Shown in pieces: positions 37,101 to 48,019 of a DNA stretch of 64,000 bases (its first letter is position 1; every line of letters begins with the position of its first letter). The stretch lies in the NCBI GenBank assembly GCA_000711775.1, contig ARYC01000202.1, positions 113,885 through 177,884 on the forward strand. Reading direction: 5' to 3'. Both the position numbers and the translations under genes were made by a program. The notes under the pieces were generated by a model. It had not been told where the DNA came from, did not search any database, and saw only the letters and a list, made by a program, of their open reading frames with translations. The DNA is from Oxytricha trifallax. Its lineage: Eukaryota > Ciliophora > Spirotrichea > Sporadotrichida > Oxytrichidae.

Positions 37101-40100
37101 GCGTATTACAAATTGATTAGTTTATTCAAAATCGAAATAAGGACATACTTAGGTAAAGGTAGTGTTTGGAGGTCTGCTAACAGAAACTGTGAATCCTACT
37201 ACTTATTTTTTCTGAGATTTTGGGTTGATAATAGTTGCATTAATTGTATAATTTGTGTTATATTTCCAATTCATAATAGCTCTGTGGAGTGGTGTGATTT
37301 GAATGTCACTCATACTATACCTCTAATCCTTTATATTATTTATAGATAGTTTTTATAATTTAAAGACTATTTTTCAAAAGTATGTATATAAATATATAAA
37401 TTAAAATTATATAATATATAGCAAAAAATTTATTATATTATTTTATTAGTGAAGGTAGTAGATATTGCCAAAATTTTGATCTAAAATTTCATTTAATAAT
37501 AATTTAAGGCAAATTGGTTTAGTTTAGTCATTTATATTATCCTGAAAATAAAGTTATAAAATGATTACTATCATAGATGTTTTTTACTTGTTTTGAATAA
37601 GAAAAAAAATATTTTTTATAGACTTACACTTATATTAAACAACATAAAGTGCATGAACTATACTAAATGTTGAATATTTAAAAGAATTTAATGAATAGAT
37701 TATTTTTATATGATTAAAATTAAAATATAATTAAACAGAATTTAAATAATTTTCTTGTAAAATATAATTTAAAAATTTATATTACTCCATTAAATTTATT
37801 TCTGCTTACTTACAAAAGAAAAATATTAACTTTTTAAACTAACGAATATAATATTCACATAATCAAAAGAATAGTAAATAATTAATTTTAATGTTTTTAA
37901 TTGATCTCTCATTTTTGCATATTCCTATATCTGAATTTTAAGTTGGTCTTGGGCAACTCCACAAAAAGTTTAGAATGACTCCAGGGTCCTGTGGATCGAA
38001 AGTGTTGAGAATATCAAGAATTATTGTTTCATTATGGTCAAATACTAGACTGTACTTATTTGTTACTAGTGTCATTTAGTAATCTGTGGCAATTCTCCTC
38101 AGACTAGTGCTTAAATTGAACATCTTATACTACCCCATTAATTCAGGTGAAGTAAGATAATAAGTTATGTTAACAGGTATACTTTCTCCTACTTTCATTC
38201 TATATCGAGCATCATCAGTCAATTAAGCCCAAGTGTAATTACTTTTGAAATGCAAAATTTGACTGAGAATACCTTCACTTTTAACATTTAGTAAATTCTG
38301 AGTAATAACCTTGTTTAGATAATCTGCAGATGTATTAGATGAATCTTAATTGCTATAACATATTAATTTTTAGTTAATTCAATTATATAATTATCATAGC
38401 AACTTGCTGATTTCTGATCCAAGTAACATTTGATAAATCCATCGACCAACTAATGTTCACGATATCATATCTTGAAATGTAACTTGATCTATCACATTCA
38501 AGGCGATATATTGGGAATATTTCTGTGAATTAATCAAGTAAAGATACATTGTAATAAGGTTCGAATATTATGTTTGGACAGAGCTGACTTAAAAAATATT
38601 ATAAATATATATAAATTCTCTAACTTGTGCTTGTAATATTTAAAAACTTAAAACGATCTCATAATTAAAATAGTTTTAGATAATTTTTTTTCCATTAAAT
38701 ATTTCTATAGATAAGGCAACTTTACACAATCAATGCAAAACTATTATATTATTTTATTAATAAAATATATATATACAATAAAATTTTTTAGATTCATAAA
38801 TTTTTACCACTACTTTAAAAGTCACTAGTTTTGACAATTCATAAAATTATATTTATCATAATCAAATTATTCATATTTATCTTACTTTGATTAATTAACT
38901 ATATTGAACATAATCCCATCATATTTAAGAATATAATCGTACAAATTAAATTTTATACTTATTTTCTTATAATAAGCTATGTAATAATTTTCAGTAATTT
39001 TTACACTAATTTTTTAATTAAAAATAATTATTAAAAAATAATCAAATAAGTACAATTAATATAGATAAAATAATTAAAATTTTCTGGCAGATAACGAATA
39101 ATTTACATTTTAAAAATAAAGTGCTTTAATTGATAAATTGTACTGTAATAATCTTTGAAGACTTTAAGTTTTCTAACTTTACATTTCCTGTTACTGTGAA
39201 ATTGTAATGAATATTGGTTAATTTAAAAAATATCAAAGTCAAGATGTAAAAAGAATTGAATATCCCTCATACCATAGCTTTATAATTATTGTTAAACTTT
39301 ACTATCTAAATGAACATAGGAATCAATAAGCATTAAACTTCTATATTAATCAAATTCAATAAATATCCTGCCCTTAAAGTCTATGTAACACAAATCATTA
39401 TAAGCTTGTGTTGTTCTAAATAGTTCCCTTGGACATGCCACTTCATATTGTTATTATGTTTTAAAATAGTATAAGCATTGATAATAATTATTATAAATTA
39501 AATAATTTCCTATTTAAACATTGTAATACTAGACCTCTCTGTTTTCAAAGGGTGGTATTAAACTAAAGCTCTGCTAAGCATCAATGAACATCTAATCTCC
39601 CCAGGATACCCTCAGGAAATTTTGTGTATATTGTACTATCACATTTTCCTGCACAAACTTAATGTTTACTAGTTAGTAGTAGATTTGTTATTGATTAAGA
39701 TTTAAATTGTAGTATGTGAGCGAAACGTTGAATACTAAGATTTAGTTTAGGGGAATTTTCTATTGTTAAATTGATAAAATATTATCAAATAACTTGTAAG
39801 CATAACATTATAATTACAATTTATTGAAGCAATACAACTGTGTAATGTTGAGCGTCATGTTATTATTTAGCAGTGTGAAATTGAATGTTGAATTTATAAA
39901 AGTTTAATTTTGTCCTGGAACTAACTGCCAAGTGTAGTTATGAATGGACATGTTGTAGTAATCTTCAAACAAGCAATCACTCAAAGTAAAATAAAAGCGT
40001 AAAAAATAATAAATCGTTATCTTTTTTAAAATAGGTGTTGTTTTGTATCGAGACTGAGTAATTTTTGTTAACTGAATTATAAAGGTAAACAGTGTTTTCA

Positions 40101-42157
40101 TCTTTATAGAAATTACTAAAAGAAAACGAAGGACAGCTGGGGTCAATTGCTAATTATTAATATATAATATAATAAATGTTATGCTATTTATTGTCTGTTA
40201 AGAGTATCTTCTTGGTACATAATGTTGTAACTGGTATACTGAACTATATAAACGTAATCTTTGTTCAATTTAAACGATGAGATATTGAAACTTCTAATAT
40301 TTTAGTTTGCAAATAGTGGCAGCTGCTTTGAAACTAATGAGTAATTTATCAATTATTAAACAATTTTAAATTAATAATTATTGAGAAAATGTAAATGTAT
40401 ATTAAAGTAGTAATTAAAATGAGTTAGTCACATTGGGATAAGTGTAAAGTAACTCAAAGCTTGAATAATAGCTGTCTGGATCTTTATTTAAGTAAATTAT
40501 ATTTGAATCTATAATAAACTGCCCGCTATTGAGATTTTAGTAATTCTGCAAGTTAATTGAAAAATCATAAACTAAATAAAAATGGTATCATTTTGAAATA
40601 AATCAGTTTTCAAAGCACAGGAAAACTATGTTGTTAAATAGGTATTGTATTCACATAGAGTAAGGGAGGGAGCATTTGATGTATTATTAAAATCCTACGC
40701 ATACCTTATTGTTGAATCAATATTGGGTGATAAAGTCACAGTGAAATCATAAGATACATTTTTCCCATAAGACATGAAATCAGGAATTCTGGAATAAGAG
40801 TTATAATTTTAAAACCAAAATTTAATTATATCAGATATTTATATCTGAATCAAATCTGTAGTAATGCATTAAATTTTGGGCACTTGCTATGTCTTGTGGC
40901 ATAATATTTCTGTATTTGTTTATATCAGCTTGAGTTCTAAATTAAAACCAGATCCTCAGATCTTTAAGACTGCCAACAAACCTTCTCTACCCTTGATTAT
41001 CTCCTCCAATATAAGTTCTACTTAACACTATATTAGGTTAACTAATACTTCCTTAGGCCTGTTTAACCTAGCTGTATTTGTTTGTGTATTCAAATAGGTA
41101 ACTCTTTGCTAAGTTTTATGAATTTGAGCATTACCAAACAGTGTGGAACCATTGATTTTCTTGTATAGCCGTTTCATGAGTGATATAACCACTTCCCTGA
41201 TCAAACGAACCTATTCCTAAGTTATCATAAGTTCTGTTTTTGAAATAGAGCAACTCAATCTTAAATCTCTCTTCTCGATTATATTACTAATCAACACTCA
41301 TTATTGTTTAGTAAATTAAAATTAAAAAAATAAATTATAATATTAATAATATCAAATTATATCCAAATTTAATAATAATTGGAGATTCTTGCTAACATAA
41401 ATAATACACATAAAAACTTATTTTAGTTTAATTTTCCTTATAGATATTTGTTAAGTAATATTACACTACTTTGAGTGTTTTTATTCCTTTGATAATTAAA
41501 CCACAGCTCTATAGTCATTTCTTTATAAACACTTCGTATATTAGCTTGCATTATTTTAGCCTGCGATCCTGCAGTGTTGTCCTAACTAGTGAATTGCTTA
41601 ATGTACTTATTGTCGTTGCAAGCTCCATATTAGTAATCATTGTAGAAATTATTGTATTGATCAGATGAATTTTATTTATAGTTTGGAACTGAAACCCACT
41701 CACCTTGTTTTCCACAGAGACGATTGTCAAAAACAAAGGGAACATTAGAGAAAGTTAGACGGTATTAATTTGATAGGTAGGATCCTGAGTATAGACTATT
41801 TGAGAGAGATTGATTTGCAAAGTTTACATCTGTTAGCTTGAAATCAAATACCACATTAGAAGTTAAATTTATAAATGCTAATATCTAATTAATTGTTAGA
41901 AAATTATTAATATTAATAGAAGAGATTAGACTTTCAAAAGAAGTATTTATTAAACCGTTATTGAAGGTCTCTCTCATTAAATTTAGTTAAAAAATTTACC
42001 AAAAGTAATTAAATACAATTATTAATGTATATTGAATTTGAGACACTTAAGTTAGTTATATTCTTTAGTATCCTGAATCTTCCAAAGTATGCAGTAATTT
42101 CATGTTTTATATTTATAGTTTGATTGTTTGATACAGATCCAGTAAAGTTAAAACTAT
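31134..42157 (-). CDS. Polycystin-1-like gene A, remaining MDSs (LamG, REJ, GPS, membrane helices)
   Basis: An 11-kb - strand locus of coding blocks separated by AT-rich inserts. Order from the 5' side: N-glycosylated region, then a LamG domain (MTIELWFNY near 41.5 kb, RRFVGSLKDLRIWF near 41.0 kb). REJ-type repeats follow (LELDASSSYD with FNFRWRC near 36.7 kb; LTIQWRC near 35.5 kb), then a GPS motif near 33.0-33.1 kb (CVYLNTGTGNW, CQTKHLSKFTVIS). Membrane helices follow (SLFKLVFIIQVAVSLLMVFIM; LQGFITILLAYSIFTSIFF; a pair near 31.2-31.4 kb). This order is that of polycystin-1/REJ receptors: large cell-surface proteins cleaved at GPS and tethered by helices. Exact MDS borders and the stop (TGA at 31136-31134) are uncertain. 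Confidence 0.72.
35745..36148. mobile_element. Foldback MITE copy 2 (degenerate)
   Basis: The centre is a clear inverted repeat: CTCATCCCTAAAGCTAGAT at 35878-35896 pairs with ATCTTGCTTTAGGGATGAG at 35960-35978. The right arm shares CTGCC, TTAACTGCCAC and the GGGATGAGAT block with copy 1, and its tip CCTAAAAT matches CCTACAAT. The arms are much diverged from each other, so this insertion is older. Coding of gene A flanks both sides, placing it in an IES. The left limit is approximate. Confidence 0.75.
37380..37920. other. AT-rich insert within gene A
   Basis: No coding frame on the - strand here, while coding resumes on both sides. Most simply one or more long IESs of gene A. Confidence 0.5.
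38590..39140. other. AT-rich insert within gene A
   Basis: A second long non-coding block inside gene A with poly-A/T runs. Most likely IES DNA. Confidence 0.5.
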
Positions 42158-42308
42158 GAATTCTTATACAATTTCGTAATAAATTTAAAAAGTATACTTT
42201 GGGCTATTTATATCTTTTAAGGGAAATTTATTATAATTAAATTAATTACAAACTATAATTAAATCGTCATAAATTTTAATTGTACGTCACTACTTTTAAA
42301 CACTATCA

Positions 42309-45094
42309 ATGGAAAACAATCTCACTACCCACGAACATCAATATACATATTTTATTCAGAAATAATGTAAATTAATTTATAATTGAAAGATTATAAATTG
42401 AACAAAAGCCAAGAGTTGGAAGCATTAAAAACAAAATCGTTGCTCAAGATTTAGAGGATGAACGCAAGAAATGCAACTTCAATTAAGCAGAGCTCACAGA
42501 ATCATGGTTTGGATCCAAGTAAAAATGGGAAGAATATAAGGCTTTAACTATTATATTTTATACAAAAATTAAAGCTTACATGCATGATATGGAGTCAGAT
42601 CCAGTATTAGTCAACACAGAGAAATGGTATGATATGACAAGAGAAGAGTAGCTAGAGCTCGGTTTCCAAAGAGCTAGAAGAATATTTGAACTTAACAAGG
42701 AGAAGTACTACTAGAAGTATGAAGTCGATTATATTCCATGGTACTCAGCTATGTTCCAGGGTGTGGTAAGTACTAAGATTACAGCTTGACCTCCATATTA
42801 GAATATTCTTTCATTCTCCTGCCAGGAAATGATAAAGATTTATCACTATCTTTAATCTTAAATATTTGCTTACAAATTTTCTAAAGTTCCCCTTTGGACT
42901 AACATTGAGTATGTTCTATTTGAGTATTGATCAGTTGGGAGATGATGAACAAAGAAACCACTATATTCCTCTTATTAAAAATCTTAAAATGATTGGATGC
43001 TACGCTTAAACTGAATTGGGTCACGGATCAAACGTTGCTGGTATTGAAACTACTGCAACTTTTAATTATAAATAAAATAAACAACAATTTTATAACATGT
43101 GTGATTAAAAACAACTTTTGATAAAGAAAAGGATTAATTCGTATTAAACACCCCAACAATCACTGCCACTAAATTCTGGCCAGGAGAATTAGGTAAATTC
43201 GGAGGCTGGGCTATAGTCTATGCTAAAATGATCATCAATGGGAAGTCTCATGGAGTTCAACCATTCATTCTACAGTTGAGAGACTAAGAAACATATCTTC
43301 CCTTAGAAGGTATTGAATGTGGAGATATTGGTCCAAAGTTCGGATAAACTTAATGTATTAATTTATTATTTCTCTTTCAATATCTATGATAAATGTTTAT
43401 GCCAGTAAAGACAACGGTTATTTGATTTTGAATAACGTGCGTATTCCTAGAACAAACCTCCTCCGCAGATTTGTTGACGTAGACAGAGAGGGAACCTTCT
43501 CAATTAAGGGTGACTTGAGAACTCTTTACTCTGTGATGATGTTCATTAGAGTAAGCATTGCTATTGGCAGTGGAAAAGTACTAGCTCAAGGACTCACTAT
43601 TGCTACAAGATACGCAGTTGTCAGAAGACAATTCAGCACTTAAGATGGGTAAGTTTATAGAATGTATTTTACACTATAACCCTGCAAGTGATTCATGAAT
43701 AAGAAAAGGCTAATAATATATTTATAGAACTAAGATTGAAAGAAAGTTGCTCGATTACCAAACTCATTAGTTTAAGTTTGCTCCTCTTTTGGCTTACGCT
43801 TATGCCTTTAACTTCTCTTCACTTGCTCTTATCAAGATGCATCAACAACTCATGAAAGATATCCATTAGTCATTTAATAAATTTATGAATAAGTTTTCAA
43901 TAAATGTATTTATTAATCCATGTTGGTAACTTTGGTTTGTTGGACCTCTGCCATCACTTGTCTTCAGGCTACAAAGCCTCTTACACTAAAATTGTCTATG
44001 AAGGTATTGATGTCATGAGACAATCATGTGGTGGTGCAGGTTTATTATAATTATATTTTTAATTCAAATATTTCCTTGCTTGGTCTGGCCTTCCATCTCT
44101 ACAAACTGATTATGCACCAAACACAAAAAGTTTCATGATTCATTTAATTTAAAACACTACCTTTGAAGGTGATAACACTGTGATGCTTCAGCAATCAGCT
44201 AGATTGATCTTGAAGACCATTAAGAACATCCAAAGAGGTTTCAAGCCATCAGGCGTGTTTGAATATTTCAACAAGATGCAAGAATTGCTTGCTGCTAAAT
44301 CTAACATCAAATCACATACTGATCTTCATGACCTTAAGCTTCTTAATTCTAATAGCCAAATATTAATAATTCATTCAAAAAAGTGTTGAAACACTACAAA
44401 TTTACTGTTAAATTAATTATTCTTGAGACTGCATTGGCTGCAAGATCAGCTTATTTAATCAACAGTACTGCTGCTAAGTTATTCACCTCAAAGCTCTCCG
44501 AGAACGAAAAGGTTATTTATGAATATATTTTAATACATAATTATTTAACTATTTTTAATTATTCTTTTGGTTAACTCTGGTTTCTCAGTTGATATGATTA
44601 AGATGGCTCAGGCTCATATTATGTACGTTACCTTTAAATTCTTCCTTGAACACATCGAACAACACCCATACCAGTGCTCCAAGCTCAAGGAAAATTATTT
44701 ATTGATAATAATACTTTATATTAATAAATGATATAAATCTGTCAATTCTTGCTAGAATCTATGCCCTTTAAGAGCTTATCCAAGATTCCGTACCTCTTTA
44801 TGAATCAGGTTTCTTCGCACTCGGCACCGTTCATCACCTACTTGAAGCTCAAAAAGAGAACATGAGACTAATCAGACCTCAAATGATTCCACTCATCGAA
44901 GCCACAGCCTACCCTGATAGCGTCCTTGTGAGTGCTATTGGTAACTCTTACGGAGACATTTATGAGACTCAACTCGAATGGGCTAAGAACAGCAAACTCA
45001 ACAAGACTCAAGTTCTTCCTGGCTTAAATTATCATAATTATATTTACATAGCTTAAAGGAGCACATCCTTCCTATTCTACAAGGTAAACTTTGA
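42309..45094 (+). CDS. Acyl-CoA oxidase, split by many IESs and two introns
   Basis: Peroxisomal acyl-CoA oxidase: FAD enzyme of the first beta-oxidation step, converting acyl-CoA plus O2 to trans-2-enoyl-CoA and H2O2. Signatures: MIGCYAQTELGHGSNVAGIETTA, TKFWPGELGKFGGWAIVYA, GVQPFILQLRD, IECGDIGPKFG, DNGYLILNNVRIPR, YAVVRRQF, LDYQTHQFKFAPLLAYAYAF and LARIYALQELI. Removing ten inserts with clear pointers, one less certain insert (44693-44744) and GT..AG introns at 42766-42886 and 43649-43727 leaves 685 codons, within the normal family length (about 650-700). Start ATG 42309, stop TGA 45092-45094. The C-terminus is GKL, a weak PTS1-like signal. Insert density is about one per 200 bp. Confidence 0.9.
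42338..42404 (+). other. IES in acyl-CoA oxidase, pointer GAACA
   Basis: 67 bp. GAACA at 42333-42337 and 42400-42404. Removal gives NNLTTHEQKPRVGS. Confidence 0.78.
42545..42577 (+). other. IES in acyl-CoA oxidase, pointer GCTT
   Basis: 33 bp without GT..AG ends. GCTT at 42541-42544 and 42574-42577. Removal gives WEEYKAYMHDMES. Confidence 0.78.
43064..43119 (+). other. IES in acyl-CoA oxidase, pointer CAACTTTT
   Basis: 56 bp. The 8-bp repeat at 43056-43063 and 43112-43119 is the longest pointer seen here. Removal gives ETTATFDKEKDQFVLNTP, as expected of the family. Key evidence that this is germline DNA. Confidence 0.9.
43351..43385 (+). other. IES in acyl-CoA oxidase, pointer CT
   Basis: 35 bp. 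The 2-bp pointer CT gives a continuous frame GPKFGQTMINVYASKDNGY. Exact junction less certain. Confidence 0.55.
43867..43921 (+). other. IES in acyl-CoA oxidase, pointer ATCCAT
   Basis: 55 bp. ATCCAT at 43861-43866 and 43916-43921. Removal gives DIHVGNFGLLDLCHHLSSG. Confidence 0.85.
44044..44073 (+). other. IES in acyl-CoA oxidase, pointer TTT
   Basis: 30 bp. Removal gives CGGAGFLAWSGLPS. Confidence 0.75.
44125..44157 (+). other. IES in acyl-CoA oxidase, pointer AAACAC
   Basis: 33 bp. AAACAC at 44119-44124 and 44152-44157. Removal gives YAPNTTFEGDNTVML. Confidence 0.85.
44345..44424 (+). other. IES in acyl-CoA oxidase, pointer TTCTT
   Basis: 80 bp. TTCTT at 44340-44344 and 44420-44424. Removal gives LHDLKLLETALAARS. 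Confidence 0.78.
44516..44573 (+). other. IES in acyl-CoA oxidase, pointer GGTTA
   Basis: 58 bp. GGTTA at 44511-44515 and 44569-44573. Removal gives ENEKVNSGFSVDMIK. Confidence 0.82.
44693..44744 (+). other. Probable IES in acyl-CoA oxidase, pointer unclear
   Basis: 52 bp of AT-rich DNA between KLKE and ILARIYALQE. Frame arithmetic requires about this length, but the pointer is only one base by my alignment, so the border may be off. Confidence 0.5.
45029..45057 (+). other. IES in acyl-CoA oxidase, pointer GCTTAAA
   Basis: 29 bp. GCTTAAA at 45022-45028 and 45051-45057. Removal gives LPGLKEHILPILQG and reaches the terminal stop. Confidence 0.85.
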
Positions 45095-45714
45095 AAAAGA
45101 TTAATCACAGTTAACAGTATTAAATTTTATGAATTTCTATCAACACAAATTGTCTTTGAAGATAAGTTCACTGGCTTTATATTATGATTCATATTAAATT
45201 TATAAAAACATTCATTTTATTCAATTTCTATTCAACTTTAAAGTAAATAAAATTATTAAAAAATAATAATGTGATTAAAATGTCTCATTTCCTGCATTTA
45301 GATTTATCTGGAAAATTTATTTACCTTGTAATTAATCAAATAATTCCTTGCATTATATTTTGGATATATATATATATAAAATTTCCTTATCAAAAGTATA
45401 TTCAAATTTGCATTCATTTATTAATAAAAAATGAAGATATTTGTTATTTAATTGATTTTTATTTGTAAAAACTTTTAAAGATAAAAATGATTAGTAAAAA
45501 CACTAAAATGCTTATGTTTTAAGACATTAAAAGACTTTAAATTAAAAATATTTAACTTGAAGTTTTCAAGATCTAATATTGAATTATTTTATATCTAACT
45601 TTTCAATTATCATAACATAAAATAAAGAAAAAGAAATTTTAAATATTGATACTTAATAGAAATTGTTTTTGATTTAATGAAAATTTATGGGATATATCTT
45701 TAGTTTTGTATTTA
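45095..45714. other. AT-rich spacer between convergent genes
   Basis: 620 bp between the acyl-CoA oxidase stop and the stop of the first arrestin-like gene. It includes a short (TA)n run near 45366-45377. No gene recognised. Confidence 0.55.
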
Positions 45715-47712
45715 TCAGATTTGCTTTGGCTGCTTTGATTTGTTTATTTCCTCAAATCTGGAGTTTTAAATGTATTAATATGATTTTAAACATTAATTTT
45801 GCTGATCTTACGGGTTAGCGAACACCTAATCATCGTCTTCTTATAACCTATCGTTTAATTCATCGTTGCCTGCAATAAGTTTATTCTTTTAGTTAACAGC
45901 TGGATTTAATACAACTGGCTGTCCTACTGGAATTTCGTAGTCTAACTGTTGCAAATACTATTGCTGATTGTACTACAGTTACTAGAATAGTTGGTGCTGC
46001 TGGTTTAATATTTATTGATGATTATGTTGCTATTAGTCGATGGGAGGTAACACTTAGGGGAGATTCCCTTAATGAGGCATAAAATTGGGATTGTAATGTG
46101 GGTTATTATTTCCAAAGTTAGCAGAAGGGTTTTAGTTGTTTACCTAAATAGCTCTGGGATCTTGGTTTGCTTGATATGGATTGTAAACAGAAGTAAATTA
46201 AAATCAAAGTCTAGAAAAATGACTTAATATTTAAGGAGGCAACTATTGAATCAAATTATAAGGGTTAGGGTTAATAAAGCCATGTTATTGCATTTATCCT
46301 TATGATTAAACTCTTTGTCTATTATGATTTAGAAGAACTTCTTATTCATTGCTATCATAAATTTATATTGGGATGACAATAGGCGGTATTGATTTACCAA
46401 AATTGAGACCGCTATGTTCAAATTGAATCTCAATATAGTATTTGCACTCAAACGATAGTGTTCTTACTGAAGGTTATAAACTAAAAAGCCAATCTTTAAG
46501 TTCTTGCTCTAAGTACTGCTTCTTTTCACAAAGTCTTTTTACGTACTTATCATTCAAAAAGTTTATCAAGCTTAAAGGTAAGTCAATATTATAGTAATAA
46601 ATAACTAAATTAAAAAAACTAATATCTCTTGAATCCGATACTTTTGACTGTACTCCTTATACACTCCTCTCCAACAAAGCCTGTTTATCTTAAAATTTAA
46701 GTCTATCAGCCGCTGTCGCTGTAATTTCTCTCATAAAATTTACTCTTACTTTCTTAAGTTCTTGTTCACACTAAGTGTTATCAAGTTCTAGTTTAAGTTT
46801 TATTGTTTAAGATTGTTAATAGGCATCTTTTTCTATAAATGCTAGAGCTTTGGCTGTGCCTGCTTTAAAGAAAAATAGATTTTTCATATCGTGTGATTTC
46901 AAGAATGACTGATCGAACTTTATTTCCTCAGGTGGGTGCTATACTATGACTTTAATAAAAATCATAGCTGAGCATATCTTATTTAATTTAATTGTATAAT
47001 TTAAATAAAAATTGACAAGTCTCTTGCTAAGTAAGGGTAGATACCCACCTTTTTTCTTGTTCGAAGTGTCTTCCATCTTAGCAATAAGTTTGTATTAAAT
47101 TTGAATTCTGCTGTCTTTTTATCCGACGAAAAGGAAACTACTAGGCATATCATGTGGTATCTACATTTGAAACTTGAATGCTTACTAACCCTTGTTTTTG
47201 CCAGCCTATGGAAACTTGCACACAAGTTTATGCAAATGAATGAACACTCTCTTCACTGCATAAGTCTAATCAGCTTTTGGGGTTTTAGAATTTTGAGTTT
47301 TGGAATATGTGGAACTACTATGAATAGAATGATTCAAATTGCTCAAATTCTCATCATAGCTATGAACTACGTGGTTTTATTGTTAATACATTAATGAGAT
47401 TTATAAAATAAAACTATAAATACTAATTTTATTAATGAATGTGAAAAACTGTGTCTTCTAGTCCTTTGAAGATCATCCCATGTTACCTTTTCTTTACCGA
47501 TTAACTCAAGTGTAATTTATTCTGCAGGGTAATCTTCCTCTAATTGGTATGATACCGTACCAGTTATATTCATGCCTGATCTAACTTCTTTACTATCTAA
47601 GGTAAACCTAAATTATTAATTTTGTAACTTTGTGTTTAAATAATAAATTTAAACAAAGTTTAACAAGAAGTGATCCTTTGGTAAATGCCTTTTTGGAGTC
47701 TGAGTTTCCCAT
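45715..47712 (-). CDS. Arrestin-fold protein 1, IES-interrupted
   Basis: Arrestin-domain protein (alpha-arrestin/VPS26-like fold), probably a cytosolic trafficking adaptor. Start ATG 47712, stop TGA 45717-45715. The N-domain shows SGMNITGTVSYQLEEDYPAEQ and ITLELIGKEKVTW. The linker has IAKMEDTSNKKK, paralogous to IARMEEACDTSKS in the third gene. The C-domain has YYIEIQFEHSGLNFGKSIPPIVIPI. The tail is Q/N/P-rich (about 46.2-45.8 kb). Inserts include one near 47590-47650 (pointer TT by frame) and one in the C-domain with pointer ATATT near 46592-46624. A longer unresolved insert lies around 47.15-47.43 kb and another near 46.2 kb. The remaining junctions need macronuclear sequence. Confidence 0.72.
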
Positions 47713-48019
47713 AATTTTAAATAATATTTTAACTACAATATATAAAATCTCTAAAATATCCTAAAGACTTAATCAAATATTCTTAAAATTATATAGAAAG
47801 AGTAATTAATATTGAAATTAACATTTGATATTTAAAGATAATAAATGAAATAATCCTCAAAATATGATTGAATGATTTATTAATATTGATCTATTGAAGT
47901 ATTGACTTTTGATTGAGACCTAAATTAAGTAAGCAGCCAAACCACCCAAATGACTCTTGGTGTTTCAAAATATTTTAAGATTAAAACAATTCAAAATTTT
48001 TATAAAAAATAGATAATCC

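Noticed and set aside
46257-46275. GGGTTAGGGTTA, resembling another telomere repeat
   Set aside because: It encodes an Asn/Pro-rich part of the arrestin 1 tail (NPNPYN) on the - strand and has only two units.
47101-47394. Open + strand frame of 97 codons
   Set aside because: Antisense to arrestin 1, whose - strand frame shows family homology.
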